Notes: generated by a model not told the origin, from the letters alone. 64,000 nt of DNA from Thysanoteuthis rhombus (GCA_963457665.1 OY735212.1:55108038-55172037); one strand, 5' to 3'. Shown: positions 49,685-61,895, counted from the first letter of the stretch. A program made the numbers and translations.

Positions 49685-50870
49685 CTTAGATAATAAAGAC
49701 GTGGAATCCAACCCCTCGCTTAGCGTCATGGGAAGTTGGTAATGGATGGAGTATTGGATGTGTTCTTGGATGGTACAGTTGATGGAGCTTTATTGAAGCT
49801 TCGATGGACCTTACTAACCAAGAATAAATCCTAATAAATGTTCACGTGAAATAAGCCCACCACACCATCAATAGTACAAGTGGCTGAATGATTCATTTGT
49901 TCTTATTTTCTACATGTACAGAAATAGAAATATTGAAGCTTATTAACTATCAAGGAAAATATATGATAAGTTCGGTGCACCCTACTAGTGCATTGGAGAT
50001 TGATTTGGCTGTTAGGAGTTCGAAAGTACACAGCAATGGTTAAAATAGGTACGGGGGAAAACAAATGACTCCATTCGTCTGACTGTTAGCTGGGCGTGAT
50101 GATTGAACACGGAATGCTAAATAAACAAATATCTGGGGGACATGCATGGTAGAGTCCATCCAACAGTAGCAACTAATTGTCTGCGATATAAAAATATTCC
50201 GTTTCGTCTAGACTCATAAAAATTGTTGACTGTTAAAGGCAAGTTACTTTTATCAATGATAATATGGGATATTTTACGATTGGGGTCACGCTGAGGTCAG
50301 GTAATCTTTTGGGATTTTCGTTTTCAACTTCTTCGGTCGAATGTTTCCTTTAACTATTGACTCGTGGAAATGTTTCTAATTTTTTATTAGTATTCTGACC
50401 AATGGCGTCAGGGTAAATTTGCATCAGACAGAGGTTGAAGACGATGATAACGGATTTAATTGTCGCACTGGCTAAACACTCATGGACACACGGATTCAAT
50501 CCGTCGAACTATTTGATAATCCTCCACTGGCCGTTTACTAAATTGGTCATTTTAAACGTTTTGCATCAGTATGGTCAACCTTGTGACAATGCTCTAAATA
50601 AGATAACAAACTGCTTATAAACACAATAACAAACTAAACATAAGGATCATGGCTTGGGGCAGGTACCGTTTCGATCACTCTGCTGGAAACAATCGTAAGG
50701 TAACTGTTTTGTTGCCAAATACCCCGAAACAGTTTTATGGTAGACAATTGATGATCCCTTTGAGGAAATTCTACCTATATTACTATAACACCGAATTCTA
50801 AGTAATAAAATAAGAATAAATACCCTTTGATGAACAGTTAATTTGCATGATATGAATGTAGTAAACAAAT
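49685..50870. other. No recognised gene
   Basis: Non-repetitive, moderately AT-rich. The 61-codon open frame at 50435-50620 shows no motif. Confidence 0.4.
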
Positions 50871-50875
50871 GCACC

Positions 50876-50914
<39 letters not shown>

Positions 50915-50929
50915 ACACACATACATATA

Positions 50930-50972
<43 letters not shown>
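50876..50972. repeat. (CA)n(TA)n microsatellite
   Basis: CA repeats to about 50921 then TA repeats. Confidence 0.95.
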
Positions 50973-50976
<4 letters not shown>

Positions 50977-51028
50977 GGAGATAGATATATAGATAGATGT
51001 AATTATAGATTACTTAATATCATACATG

Positions 51029-51203
51029 AACTTATTTGAGATGATCTGTCATTACTCGGTTAGTGAATTACTCGCCTGCAATAATGCAAATAGAATAAAC
51101 AATTAAAGAAAATGAGGCTTCTACAGGGATCGAACCTGTTTACGTTATCTAAAGTGAGTGGTACATCAACCATGTAATGACGGAATATCATCTCAAATAA
51201 GTT
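51029..51203 (-). repeat. Inverted pair of a tRNA-like (SINE-like) element
   Basis: AACTTATTTGAGATGAT (51029-51045) and its exact reverse complement (51187-51203) bound the segment. Each arm continues into a TGTCATTAC or CCGTCATTAC block. On - the right copy carries GGTTCGATCCC, a perfect Pol III B box, at 51126-51136. It lies within a clean 5-bp stem and 7-nt loop (51123-51139). No convincing A box or full cloverleaf is found, so this is a SINE head candidate and not a functional tRNA. Confidence 0.5.
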
Positions 51204-51272
51204 TCAATTTAAGATAACACAAATTGAAATATTCTGTTGGATCATATTGGTTGATTTCTTTGCATATATGTT

Positions 51273-51277
<5 letters not shown>

Positions 51278-51350
<73 letters not shown>

Positions 51351-51480
51351 CGTATGTATATATATATATACGTACATGCATATATGTATATTTATGTATA
51401 CATGTGTGTATATATACGTATATATATATATGTATACAAATATATGTATATATGTGTGTGCATATATATTAGTGTATATA
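51278..51480. repeat. TA/TG/TATG compound microsatellite
   Basis: A long TA tract to about 51339, then TG and TATATG/TACG variants. Confidence 0.95.
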
Positions 51481-51588
51481 CATGAGAGATATGTATGAGA
51501 TAATCAGCTATATCCTGAGTAAATAATCTATACCTATTGCTGTAATTTAATAGAGGTATAAACAAATAATTTATCTGTATAATTATCA

Positions 51589-51589
<1 letters not shown>

Positions 51590-51628
<39 letters not shown>
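51590..51628. repeat. (CA)n(TA)n microsatellite
   Basis: Short CA run followed by TATATATAT. Confidence 0.93.
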
Positions 51629-52009
51629 GTTGACAGATATAGACACAGACAGAATATGAACACATCGACATAGATTGATTGAATGTTGGGAATCTTTCTG
51701 GACGAACTCACACGCATAGAGAGAGTGTAGGCGTTTCGTCTTCAGTCGACCAAATATATTCATATTGACTTTATTTTTGACCATTTTTCCGACCGATCGC
51801 TTGAGACGTGAAAGAGAAATTGATTAATCAGTCATGCGAAATATATGGGTTCACAAACACCCCGTCAGCCAGACACGGAAAAAACAGGACGGGATCAAGA
51901 AGCTAAATTAATTAAAAATCTTATGTTGTGTATGGCCGGACGCTCATCAGCTAAAATAAAATGTTTTTCCATAAAAATGATTGGTCGAAAAATAGCCCTT
52001 TCAAATATA

Positions 52010-52380
52010 CTTGCTTCAATCATCATCCTTATCATCATTATCATCATCCTGTTGACGTTAGTCATTGTACATAGACTTTATTCAAGACAAAGCCAGACCT
52101 CTCTGTCATTGGTGTTGTAGAGCCATCACTCTCTGAACATGTGTAGTTTGTTGCGCCATCTTTTTCTGTCGGTCAGAGTTTTGCATATAATTCCTTTGTA
52201 TCTATGTTATGAGTCATGATGTATAGCTGTTGTCTGACATCCTTGCAACATGACCAGCCCGTTGCTTTGTAAGTTTTCAAATGGATCCTATGATATCTCT
52301 GACTGTTTTTCTCTAATATACTGTGCTGTCTTGCGATCTCTCTATGTGATCTTGAACATGATTATACCCGGTGCATGTTG
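52010..52380 (-). pseudogene. RTE-like LINE 3' remnant, copy 3, with GAT-type tail
   Basis: On - the frame near 52230-52270 reads RAGHVARMSDNSYT, matching the (W)AGHVAR..DNRWT motif. The 3' end is a (GATGAT/GATAAT) tail at about 52018-52049. Short tandem-repeat tails of this kind are characteristic of RTE-clade elements. Coding frames are broken. Confidence 0.7.
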
Positions 52381-52751
52381 CTTTTTCATCAGTAAAAATA
52401 AAGATAAATATAATAAGATGCAAAGGTTTCAATGATTTTTTGACGAGATTCATATCAATTCTTAATACTATCACTTGGTGATCGAGAAATGTTCAATAGA
52501 TTCCTGTAATGTCAAGCCATCTTTAAGGTAAAGTCTGTTTTCATTATAAAAGGCCGATTCCTTTTTTACTATTATTCAATGTGCACTTCAACCTCCTCGA
52601 AGTACTGATTCAACATGGTGTGTTTTGTGGGGCAAAGCAACAAGTCATTCTACGGTGACGATAGTGGATCAATAGTCCAATTGCACTTCTAGGATTTCGT
52701 GGACATTGTGCGAACAATATTACTGACAACGATTGCATCAAACTAATACCA

Positions 52752-53060
52752 CATTAGAAACTGCCAACATAGGTTCCTCATTTCTTAATTTGGTCTCGCT
52801 GGTTGGCTGGCTGGCTGGCTGGCTTCCTATGTACGTATCACGAGTACAGGCCATTCCAGTGGTGCTGAGAAGGGTGGAAATTTCAACATTCACACCTTAT
52901 CACGTTTAAAAAAATGTTTTTTGTTTAATTAAAATTCCTTCCTCAATAGGGATTTAGTGTGAGCTTAATTTGCTGTATAAGTTTATGCATAGTTTGTGTA
53001 CGGCAGCATTAACGCTTTTTTGTTTCGTTTTTTAAAATCTTTTTATATCTTTATTAAGAA
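52752..53060 (+). repeat. Family A, copy 20 (3' truncated)
   Basis: ATTAGAAACTGCCAACATAGG at 52753 (first 20 bases diagnostic), then (GGCT)5 expansion within the usual GGCTGGCT block, then TCACGAGTACAGGCC. Identity fades after about 53050. Confidence 0.8.
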
Positions 53061-53479
53061 TTTTATTAGACACGATAGAATTGGTTAGGTCTGCATTCTA
53101 TCATCTTGTGGATAGACGATTCAATTTCTAAAATGTGCTACCGGGTCACGAAAAAAATGATGTTATTTAGCAATATGGAACGATATGAGCCAGCTGCACC
53201 TGTCTTCATTCCCTGCTACGCCCACTTTTGAACTTAGTCGGTCATTACTACAACCAACTGTTTCTAGGCGTGCATGTTGCAAATAACCTTTTTTCTATAT
53301 TTCTCTGGTTGTTTGTTTTTTCAATTTCATTAGATGAAGTATCTATAAATCGTTTTTACTTTAAATTTTATGACTACGTTTTACCTTCATATTAATTTTA
53401 TCATTTACTTTTCATGCCTACTTTTTGGTCTGTCCGATTACTCACTGACTGTGAGCAGATAGCGTAGATTTAGAAATAA

Positions 53480-53570
53480 ATAATATCCCTCAACTGGAAC
53501 TCAAACCACATCCTCTAAGCAAGGGGAAGCACAGTTTAGCCTTGCCTACTCTACCATTTAAGACTCTGAT
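53480..53570 (-). repeat. tRNA-derived SINE head
   Basis: On - an A-box-like TGGTAGAGTAGG (53545-53556) is followed 37 bases later by a B-box-like GGTTTGAGTTCCAG (53494-53507). Order and spacing match a Pol III tRNA-type internal promoter. The flanks do not fold into a full cloverleaf by eye. Cephalopods are known to have tRNA-derived SINEs (OK/OR families); membership is not tested. Confidence 0.5.
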
Positions 53571-54254
53571 ACTTCATCTGGGAGCAAAGGTAAAGGTGAA
53601 AGCTCTGACGCTCCGTAAATGGGATGTGGCTAAAATCTTCCGTAGAGCGAATTTATTCTGTTCTACGCAGTTTCGCTCTATCTTGTCTTCAGCTCTGCCC
53701 CCCTTTCAAGTATCATCAAACTGCTTTAGTGTAACAACGAAATGAAAATAACCAGTGACGTCATGCATGAATAACAGTGACATAGTGATGGATACAATCA
53801 ATGATGACAGATTCACTCCGGTTTCTAAAGCCTGACACAGGTTGACTTGTTTTGATGAAGTTTGCAAATCCCAATGACAAGAGCTGAGGAGTTGAGATGG
53901 GACTCGTAGTTTTTGAATATTGTATGGAAAGATTAATTCTATTTTGTTTACTTTTTAGATTTTAATGAAGCAAAGGGATTCGACCAAACACAACCAAGCG
54001 TGTTCTCTTTCAATTTCTTTCTCTTCATCTCTTCTGTCAGTTCATTCAGGGTCAATTTTTTCAAACTCCAATCTAACTATTCAAATGACAAGCCAGAAAA
54101 TAAAAAACTTGAATGACACAAAGAGTAAAACAAATATTTACGACACCAATTGTGAAGGTCAAGTTAAAACTGTACCTGGTAGCGTGACGGGGGTCGAACG
54201 GAGAGACACGTCAGTCAGTCAAAATATCTATTGCAATTAAATGCTTAGTCATTC

Positions 54255-54263
54255 ACTAATCAT

Positions 54264-54294
<31 letters not shown>

Positions 54295-54770
54295 AGAAGC
54301 AGCGGCCTTTAAGTGCCTTACGTTGGATTTTGCCTTAGTCAGTACAAGCATGTTCAGTGCATTCAGTTTACCTCCAAAATACTGATTCTTTATCAGCTTC
54401 TACTTTTACAAATACAGGCACTTAAAATGACCATTTAGCATTTGTCATTGCACATAATCTTTCCCAAAGATTCGTCACACAGCCAATATTTTCTGAACTT
54501 TCCCAGTTCATCATGTAGTGTTATTTCTTTTATATGCTGAGAATCAACGTTGTGATTCGTAATGTTCAACGGTTGTCTGACATTCTTGAAACATGACGAG
54601 TCAATTGCCATTTGTTTTTTTTATTTTAATGAATTCTCTGATATCTCTGAATCTGTAAATACTGTGCTGTCTCCATGTGATCCTTCTATGTGATACTAAG
54701 CACGATTCCCCTGAGCACGTTGTATGGTTCAAAGTTTTTTTCCAGCTATTTCATGACTGCTTCAATTGTT
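54255..54770 (-). pseudogene. RTE-like LINE 3' remnant, copy 4, with (ATG)n tail
   Basis: On - fragments read RGIVLSIT, KDHMETAQYLQI and RHVSRMSDNR, in the order of the LINE signature (ER.ML.I...DH...YI ... GHV.RM.DNRWT). The 3' terminus is a GAT/GCT repeat tail at 54258-54300. It lies just downstream, on the same strand, of a 5S-like sequence (54885-55008). Confidence 0.65.
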
Positions 54771-54884
54771 AAATACTGATTGATTTGCCTTTTATAGGTA
54801 CAATAGTTAAAGATTGGCTGTGATGAAAACTAACACAAAATATCATATTTTCGAGCTACCAAAACAACAAACCCGCTAAATCTA

Positions 54885-55008
54885 TCGCAAAAGTATCACT
54901 GCTGGTGTTCCCAAGCGGTTCTCAATCTAAATACTAATCGGGTTCGATACTGCTCAATTTCGATGATCGGACAAAAACCATTGCTTTCAACTTCATTTGA
55001 CAGTAAGG
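54885..55008 (-). pseudogene. 5S rRNA-derived sequence (pseudogene or SINE3-type head)
   Basis: On - the segment aligns over essentially the full length of 5S rRNA. Blocks in order are a weak 5' start CTTACTGTC, GTTGAAAGCA, GTCCGATCATCGAAATTGAG, a TCGAACCCGATTAGTA block, TTTAGATTGAGAACCGCTTG, GGGAACACC and an end GTGATACTTTT followed by T-rich sequence. By eye most differences are C-to-T or G-to-A transitions. The internal control region (box C TGGATGGGxGACCGCCTGGG in typical 5S) is mutated to TAGATTGAGAACCGCTTGGG, so it is unlikely to be a functional gene. Confidence 0.85.
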
Positions 55009-55009
55009 G

Positions 55010-57600
55010 GAGTATCAACTCAAGACCAGACTCGTCATTGACCGCTTATACTCAGATTAATTACGCTTACAGTCGTCCAGATTACTTCAACAATAGGTAT
55101 CGGTGATTTAAACAGTTACTTATCGCTTTACAACGGGCAACTAATAGTAGATTTTTATTAATCTGGCCCAAGTATTGAACAAACACACAATACAGTTATA
55201 CCAATTTTTAATCGAGCTGACGACAAGATTAGCTTGATAAACATCATTATAATACAGAGTTCCCCATCGTGATAATTCAGGGTCATATCCTAGTCACGGC
55301 ACCACCAGTAATAAAAATGTATTTATTGGCATTCAAACAGTCATTGTTCTGTTGACTGGTCAAGATTTTAAAGAAAGTCAATACCAATCATAGTCCAGTG
55401 GCCGATAGTTCTCACTTTATAAGAAATGAAAGAGAAAATGAGTATGATTAGGTACAAATGTCCTTATTTCAAGTCGAAAAAAAGTTCATCAGGGGATAAC
55501 ATGGAAAAATGTTTCCTAAATTCAGATATCTGGTAACGTTGTTCTAATGGCAAACTTTGCGCACTTGAAGTGCAAGGCCTTTGGAAGTCATGGACTAATG
55601 AATATTCTGCAAATGTTTCTTCAAAAACTTGATTTTTAAAGTTCATTGGTTGCTTGTATGTTTTTTTATTTGCTCATTCGATTCAAGACGTGTACTCACT
55701 TAGTTTCGTGATTTCTTTTAGTGCATCATTTAATCAAATCTGAGAAACCTGTACTTTGATTACACCATCCATGAACTTTTTTGGTAAAACCATGGTACTG
55801 AACATATAAAATCAATTTTCTATTGCAGTTCTGTTAGGTAGCCATTGCAACCCAAGAACTGATATTGTCGTGATAAAAAATTACCGGGTGATTCTCTTAG
55901 CAGTGGAAGTTATTTTATCTTCCAATACATCATTGGAACACGCCAACTGCCTACTGCAGCATCACGTCGTTTCAGTATACCTGGATTTCACAAATGTGTA
56001 ATGAAAAATCTGACGACAGGTGGGCACTTTTCCTTAGTAGATCTCGTTTAGGTTGTCATTTTGAAGGCTTTTCTTAAATTATTGAGGATCTTTTTCGTTT
56101 TTCATTCTTGTCATAATTTTCATCACAAGAGACTATTTTTCCGAAAAACGACTTCACATATGTCAAGCAAAGAGACCGATATTCGTTTTGTAAGAACATG
56201 TAGGGTCATTTTTCCTAGTTCAGAAATTTTCCCTTCGATTTCAAACGATGGCCTGCATTTGAATAATAACAAAAGCAATACCGAGTAAGTTTCGATTGCT
56301 GTAATGCACTGAGATTTCCCTAAAATACTGCCAAAAATGGTGATACATCAAACTAATTTGATTGAAAATTGTTTCTCACCAGGTGCCCCCTTAACCTTGC
56401 CAATTCGAAAGCTAAGCTCTATTCGACATAGACGGAAAAGGACAATTATAAAACTTGCATCAAATAGAGCATCTTTAAGAATGCATTCTTAGTAATTCAA
56501 TAAGATAAACAGATTGTAATACTGCCCATGTTAAGCGCCAAGTCAAACAAATTGTATCGATAAGAATCTGAAGGCGGCCAAATTGAGTCAAGTTGTTGCC
56601 AAACAAGCAGTATCTGTGAATAGCAAGTAAACTGACACTGGACAAGTGATGTGCTTAACATCCCTGAATGGGATAATATTATGGTTACAGTTTGCTGGCG
56701 TCGGCAAAGCTTAACTCTGCATCGTTGAATCCAAAGGTTTCGTAGTCTTAATTGCTACAGTTATTCTTGGATTATGGGAATTTCAATATTACTCGAGAAA
56801 AGCTGACGCTAATGACATTCGTAGATATCAAAGGCTTCAATTATTTCTGTACTATTCCCACAAGCACAGGCAGTGGTCATTAGATATTTACGTGTACTAT
56901 TACTTATCCAGAGCACTGCAATAGAGTAAGACAATACAGCACTAAAACTTCCATGTGGCATAGATAATCGAATTTTGATAATATCTGACATAATTAATTT
57001 AATCTGAACTTGAAAACCGATTTACCCATCGCTTCTACTACGCAGCTATACTACACATTATGCATAGATAGAAAATTCTGGGATGATGAATATCTCACCA
57101 GTTTTGATTACTGGCTATCGTGATTTATTTATATTGATGTGAAACCTTCTAGCAATTTTGCGATGATCCTTAGTCTATATCCTCATATAGCATCATTAAT
57201 CAGTCATTAAATGATTTTTCTCGGTATTCAATGACCTGGCATTACATTCCAAGGAGATTTTGCATTTGATCATAAAATAATAATTCCACATTTGATCCGA
57301 TGCATACTTTGGTACTTTCTACGAGATGGAATTGTTGACTAGACCAGAAGTGTTACTTGAAACAAAACAAATGATAGTCTGATGGTGATATTTCGGGGAT
57401 TGAGATGCATGCAGTATACCCCCCTCCCCCATCCTAGATCGATGGTTATTTGCTTCATCATATTGTCAACATAAGGATAACTGCTGCTACAAAATCACTG
57501 GTCAACCCCCTTTTTGAAAAAAAATTCCATTTTTTCCATTCAATCATTCAAATCTAACCCAATTACCGAAACCTCATAAATCGCCCTAACCGAACAAGTT
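55010..57600. other. No recognised gene
   Basis: AT-rich sequence with chance open frames only (for example 56061-56288 and 56809-56991). Confidence 0.4.
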
Positions 57601-57624
57601 AGCTCTTGGCTTTTCTCTGTGTCT

Positions 57625-57880
57625 AAGAGCTGTTGGTTGTATCTTTAGGGCCACAACCTTGCAAATCCTCCTGAGTACTATGCTAAACATTATCTATTGA
57701 GAAAAATGTGTTTTCAGGGGTCACTTTAGACCAACAATACACAAACTATACTGGTATTCTTTCGGGTGATATTTCATAAAGTATCTTTTTTTGTTTGATT
57801 ATAATAGATAATAGACCTTTTAAACATATTTTTTTCTTTCAAATGACTCTTGTTAACTTCTTAGATAATTAATCATAGAC
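57625..57880 (+). repeat. Repeat family F, copy 1
   Basis: Matches 60665-60890 by eye. Shared features are TTTAGGGCxACAAxCTT, an AAAATGTxTTTTxxGGGG block, GACCAACAAT, and a following T-rich TTTTTTTGTTTGAT / TCTTTTTGATTC block. Confidence 0.5.
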
Positions 57881-58249
57881 TACAGTAATTCATTAATGTG
57901 ATTTACGGATATTTTATTGAGAATCAACGTGTCGTTTGCATTGCATTTTCAAAGTTTTTTTTTTATCTGATTGCATGATCTGATTCTTTCCAGTCTCTTT
58001 TTTTTTACCGTTGAGTTTGAAATTTCCTTTTTTTTAAACCTTAGAAAACATCTCAAACGTGTTTGTACCTTTTGAACACTTGCTATGAGCTTCAGTTATC
58101 AATTTCCTGGCTTATGCAACATTTTCCAAGATTAAGCATAAAGTTTAATTAGTGTGGAATGTGCCTTTTTTTTTATTCAACGAGGATTTTCACAAAGATG
58201 AAGTGATATTTCCACTTTTCACAGTCAATTTTTCAATAGTAAACTTTAA

Positions 58250-58550
58250 AGATACTTCTGAGATTTTCTAAACATTGTGCAAAGACAGCGCTGGAAATAT
58301 TTGCATTTCATGCACCTCGCTTGCCATCTGTTTCTTAAGCATTCCCACTCAGCATACTTTGCCCTTTTCCTTTCATTGGCGTCCCAAGTGCAGTCCTCAC
58401 AGCGAAGATACTTCTAAGATTTCTAAAACATAGTGCAAAAATATTGCTGGAATCTCAATAGACTCGCACCCTCCCCCAATGCATCCCTTCCTAACACAGC
58501 ATACTTTGTCTTCTTCTTTTCATTGGCTTCCTCAATGCAGTCTGTCCAGT
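58250..58550 (-). pseudogene. LINE RT fragment, tandemly duplicated
   Basis: Two adjacent blocks start GATACTTCTGAGATTTTC (58252) and GATACTTCTAAGATTTC (58407). On - they read DANERKRAKYAEW...NRWQARC and EEANEKKKTKYAVL, the (I)EEA..RK..KY.EL...C...GW pattern found near the C-terminus of some non-LTR RTs. Both are decayed. They are not separate insertions but a direct duplication of about 155 bp. Confidence 0.5.
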
Positions 58551-58559
58551 AAACGCTAC

Positions 58560-59825
58560 AGTGAGTTCCAAAAGAATTAAAAATACATTTTTTGTTCACA
58601 CAGTTATCATAAATCTGCATGTTTCTAGCAATAAACGTCAACGAATTCATAAGTTTTTTTCTTCTGAAGATACTTTTGTATTTTTCAATTTTCACTTCCT
58701 TTCTAGTTGCTTTCAAAATCAAAGTAGAAGTTTTTTCATTACTTCGTTTTATTTTGGTTTTGTTGATTTCGAAATGTCTTCATATTTAATTGTAAAAATG
58801 TGGTGTCCATTATTCTAAAGTATAATTCATTTAAAATCGTGGTACGTCATAGTTTTTTTTTTTATTTCACATATTTTAATGTTTGCAAAAGTCGAAATTA
58901 TACGTTACTTGGACAGTTGTTTTATTCGAAGAATTTGGAGCAATCATAATGCAGAGTTGGAACAAACAAATCCGGGAGAAAAACTATCGCAACTGCGATG
59001 TAAATTGTCATAAGCAAAGGCGTAAATGTGTCAGTGACGCCAAAATTTAAATATATTTTAATATTGAGGTTGTCAGTTATAACGCAAGAACCAGGAAAAA
59101 ATTGTATAACTCCAGCTTAGTTTTCGACATTTCAAAGAAGGTGGCGTTTTCTGTGAGACGAATAAATGCTCTTATAAATGTGTCAGTTCATTAAAAAGAA
59201 CCGGAAACGTGGAATTACACAAAAATAAAGGAAAACTGTACAAATTATAACAGATTGAGAATTTTGCAGAACAATATTGCAGCCTTAAGTGAGAGCAGGG
59301 TTAATGCAAGAGCAAACATCTTTGAAACTGTCGGTGGCGTATGGTGATTTGTAAAACGGGTGTGCTCTGAGCTGCGCATGAACAAAAATGCAAAAAAAAT
59401 TCAATTTCTGTAAAAATTAATGGACGGTAAAACCCTTTCTTGGCACAGCGTAGGAAAGGTGGTTCCGATCGTAGATTGTAGATTCCTCATCCTCGCTCAT
59501 TTGATGTTACAAACGGTGAAAAAATAGAAATAAATAAGAGGGTTAATGGAAAGTCTTTTAGTGGTAGAACATTTTAAAATTCCAGTAATTAGAGGAGGCT
59601 TCGTAAAACATAAAATTGAAGGGAAAAGGTCTAAATTTGTTATTCAAAATGAATTCGTAACAGCTTCTATCGAATGACACTCATCAGAGAATGTTTGCAT
59701 TTCTCTGCATTTGTTGCACAGAGTACACCTGCGATACTAAGCACTATAGGTCACTGGATATTATATCATCGCTTGTTTCATGACATGTTAATATCAATAT
59801 TATTCATTAAAACAATCTGGGTCAG
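58560..59825. other. No recognised gene
   Basis: AT-rich. An 85-codon F-rich open frame (58561-58818) is probably chance. Confidence 0.4.
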
Positions 59826-59831
59826 ATAACG

Positions 59832-60240
59832 ATTATAAACCGTCAACCGAATCCGTCAACATAGGTTTCTTCAGTTTCCAAGTTGGTCCAGCTGGCTGGT
59901 TGACAATATATATATATATATCACGGACTGGTAGCATATATTGAGCTGAAGGGATGGAAATTCAAACATTTATCCCTTGTGTCTAAAAATAAACTTTTTT
60001 TTTATTCCAATAAAAAGTTTTCAGATGTGGATCAATTTGCAATGTAAGTTCATGCTAAATTGTCCCCTTACTTTATGTCTGCTTGCTTTTTTCCATCGAA
60101 ATTTTTCAGTGATGACTGTGCAACAAAAATTAAGAGAAGTAACTTCACTGATACAACCGTATTTTTTCAATTGAACCAACAGGTTGTGCTGTGAAGACAT
60201 TGGTCATTGGGGCGGTTTCTATTGAGTGACTAACCTGACC
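59832..60240 (+). repeat. Family A, copy 21
   Basis: AAACCGTCAACCGAATCCGTC (59836, first 20 bases diagnostic), GTTTCTTCAGTTTCCAAG, and a fully preserved 3' end GGTTTCTATTGAGTGACTAA at about 60213. A short TA expansion replaces the TATGTATGTA block. Confidence 0.85.
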
Positions 60241-60664
60241 CGTCATCACGTCTTTCAAATGAAGCATTATAACATTTTAATGATGATTGATAATTAAATG
60301 AATCTCCCTAATTATTATTACTTTATTAACGGTTTTTACTTCTACAAACTGTTGATTCTAGATGATGCTCTCTCAATATAATTATTTTATTACTGGTAAT
60401 ATTCCATCTTATCATTACTGCTCTTTATTACAATGCTTCCAGTTGATACACTGTTCATTTTGTTAAATCTTACTTTTAGCTCATTTTATTAGTTTCTCAT
60501 CATCTGAACACTCATGGTTGACACAATCCTCCTCGCCTGTATTGTTCCATTACTTAGAATAGTCCATTTAATTGTATCCTACTAATCATCAGACCAAACA
60601 ACCAAGTGGGCTACAGAATCTTCTTTCTATGCCCGTGTGTGTGTATGTGAGTGTCTTTCTGGGC

Positions 60665-60890
60665 GCACCTGGTCATATTTTTAGGGCTACAATCTTTGAA
60701 ATTCGTATCAGTATTCGACATGGCACCCACAAACAAGTAAAAAAAATGTCTTTTGGGGTGTATATGGTCATTTTTGGACCAACAATGTTCAAATCTTGTG
60801 CTTGTGATATTCTTTTGATAGTTTTAAACAAGAAGTCTTTTTGATTCTAGAAAATTAATTTTTAGATAATTTTAGATAAATGTTTCTCGT
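60665..60890 (+). repeat. Repeat family F, copy 2
   Basis: Diverged counterpart of 57625-57880, beginning ATTTTTAGGGCTACAATC at 60677. Confidence 0.5.
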
Positions 60891-60894
60891 ACTT

Positions 60895-61893
60895 GCACGC
60901 GCCACGGTGATTCATTTATGTGAAATATAGATACTATTCTTGGTTTCTATCCGAACATTCCGCATGGAGACACTTTTATTATTATCGCTAATATTTCAGT
61001 ACTTGTTTCTCACCATCTATTAATTGTAGGTCTTCAATCGTATCATATAAAAGCCACCAATATAATCAGTATCTTAGTTGATTGTTTGGCTGTCTATTTG
61101 ACCAACGTCCAGTTATGGCCTGAAAATTAAAATGGATTACTACTTGGAAATACATTACCAGAGCTAATCTTATCATATAAATAGTAAATCAAGTGAGATG
61201 ACGAGAGGGATCCGGGGGCAAAAGTTTCGATCCCTGCATAAATAACCCCATCTTTTTCTGAGGCTATATGCTAGTAGAATGATAATAATGGGCATTTCTA
61301 ATTAATTTTTTTCTCAATATGAACATATTGCTGTCATTTGATTATTTTCATTTTTAGTTGTTTTACTCTCGTTGCATTCGTTATCTCGAATACGTTTAGG
61401 CCGACGCCGATTTTGCCGGAATTCATTGGCTGCCGGATCATCTAACAGGACTTATCATGTTACTGCTTTACGAATTACCCGGAAAGAAATGATGGGGATT
61501 CGGAAGTATTCTTTAATGTTCCATCGTATATCCAAAAACATCGGTTGACCTTTAATTTTCTATAATTAGTGCGATGAGATTATTTTTACGGTATATTTAC
61601 TAACTATGAATTTAAAACTATTTGTTGATGTCTAAAAATCATAATCATTTTTTGTTGAAATATAATAACGAATTAATTTACCTCTGTACTTCTGTATTTC
61701 TGACTTCTGAAGTGGTAATATGTACATGATACAGAAAAGTATCGATCAAAACGTTACAACTAGAGTAATTATCAGAATAATAATCTTGATAATTCGTGGA
61801 AATAGAATGTTTCCATCCATTAATTCGATTTTTGTCTTGAAGCACAAAAATAAAATGTATGATTGGTAAACAGGAAAGACACGTATTGAAGTG

Positions 61894-61895
<2 letters not shown>
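60895..61895. other. No recognised gene
   Basis: AT-rich. A GTTTCGATCCCTGC segment at 61226-61239 resembles a Pol III B box but has no A box partner. Confidence 0.4.

Noticed and set aside
53985-53996. GGTCGAATCCC on -, resembling a Pol III B box
   Set aside because: Register is off by one from the B-box consensus, and no A box precedes it.
61226-61239. B-box-like GTTTCGATCCCTGC
   Set aside because: No A box at proper distance and no stem complementarity for a T-arm on both sides.
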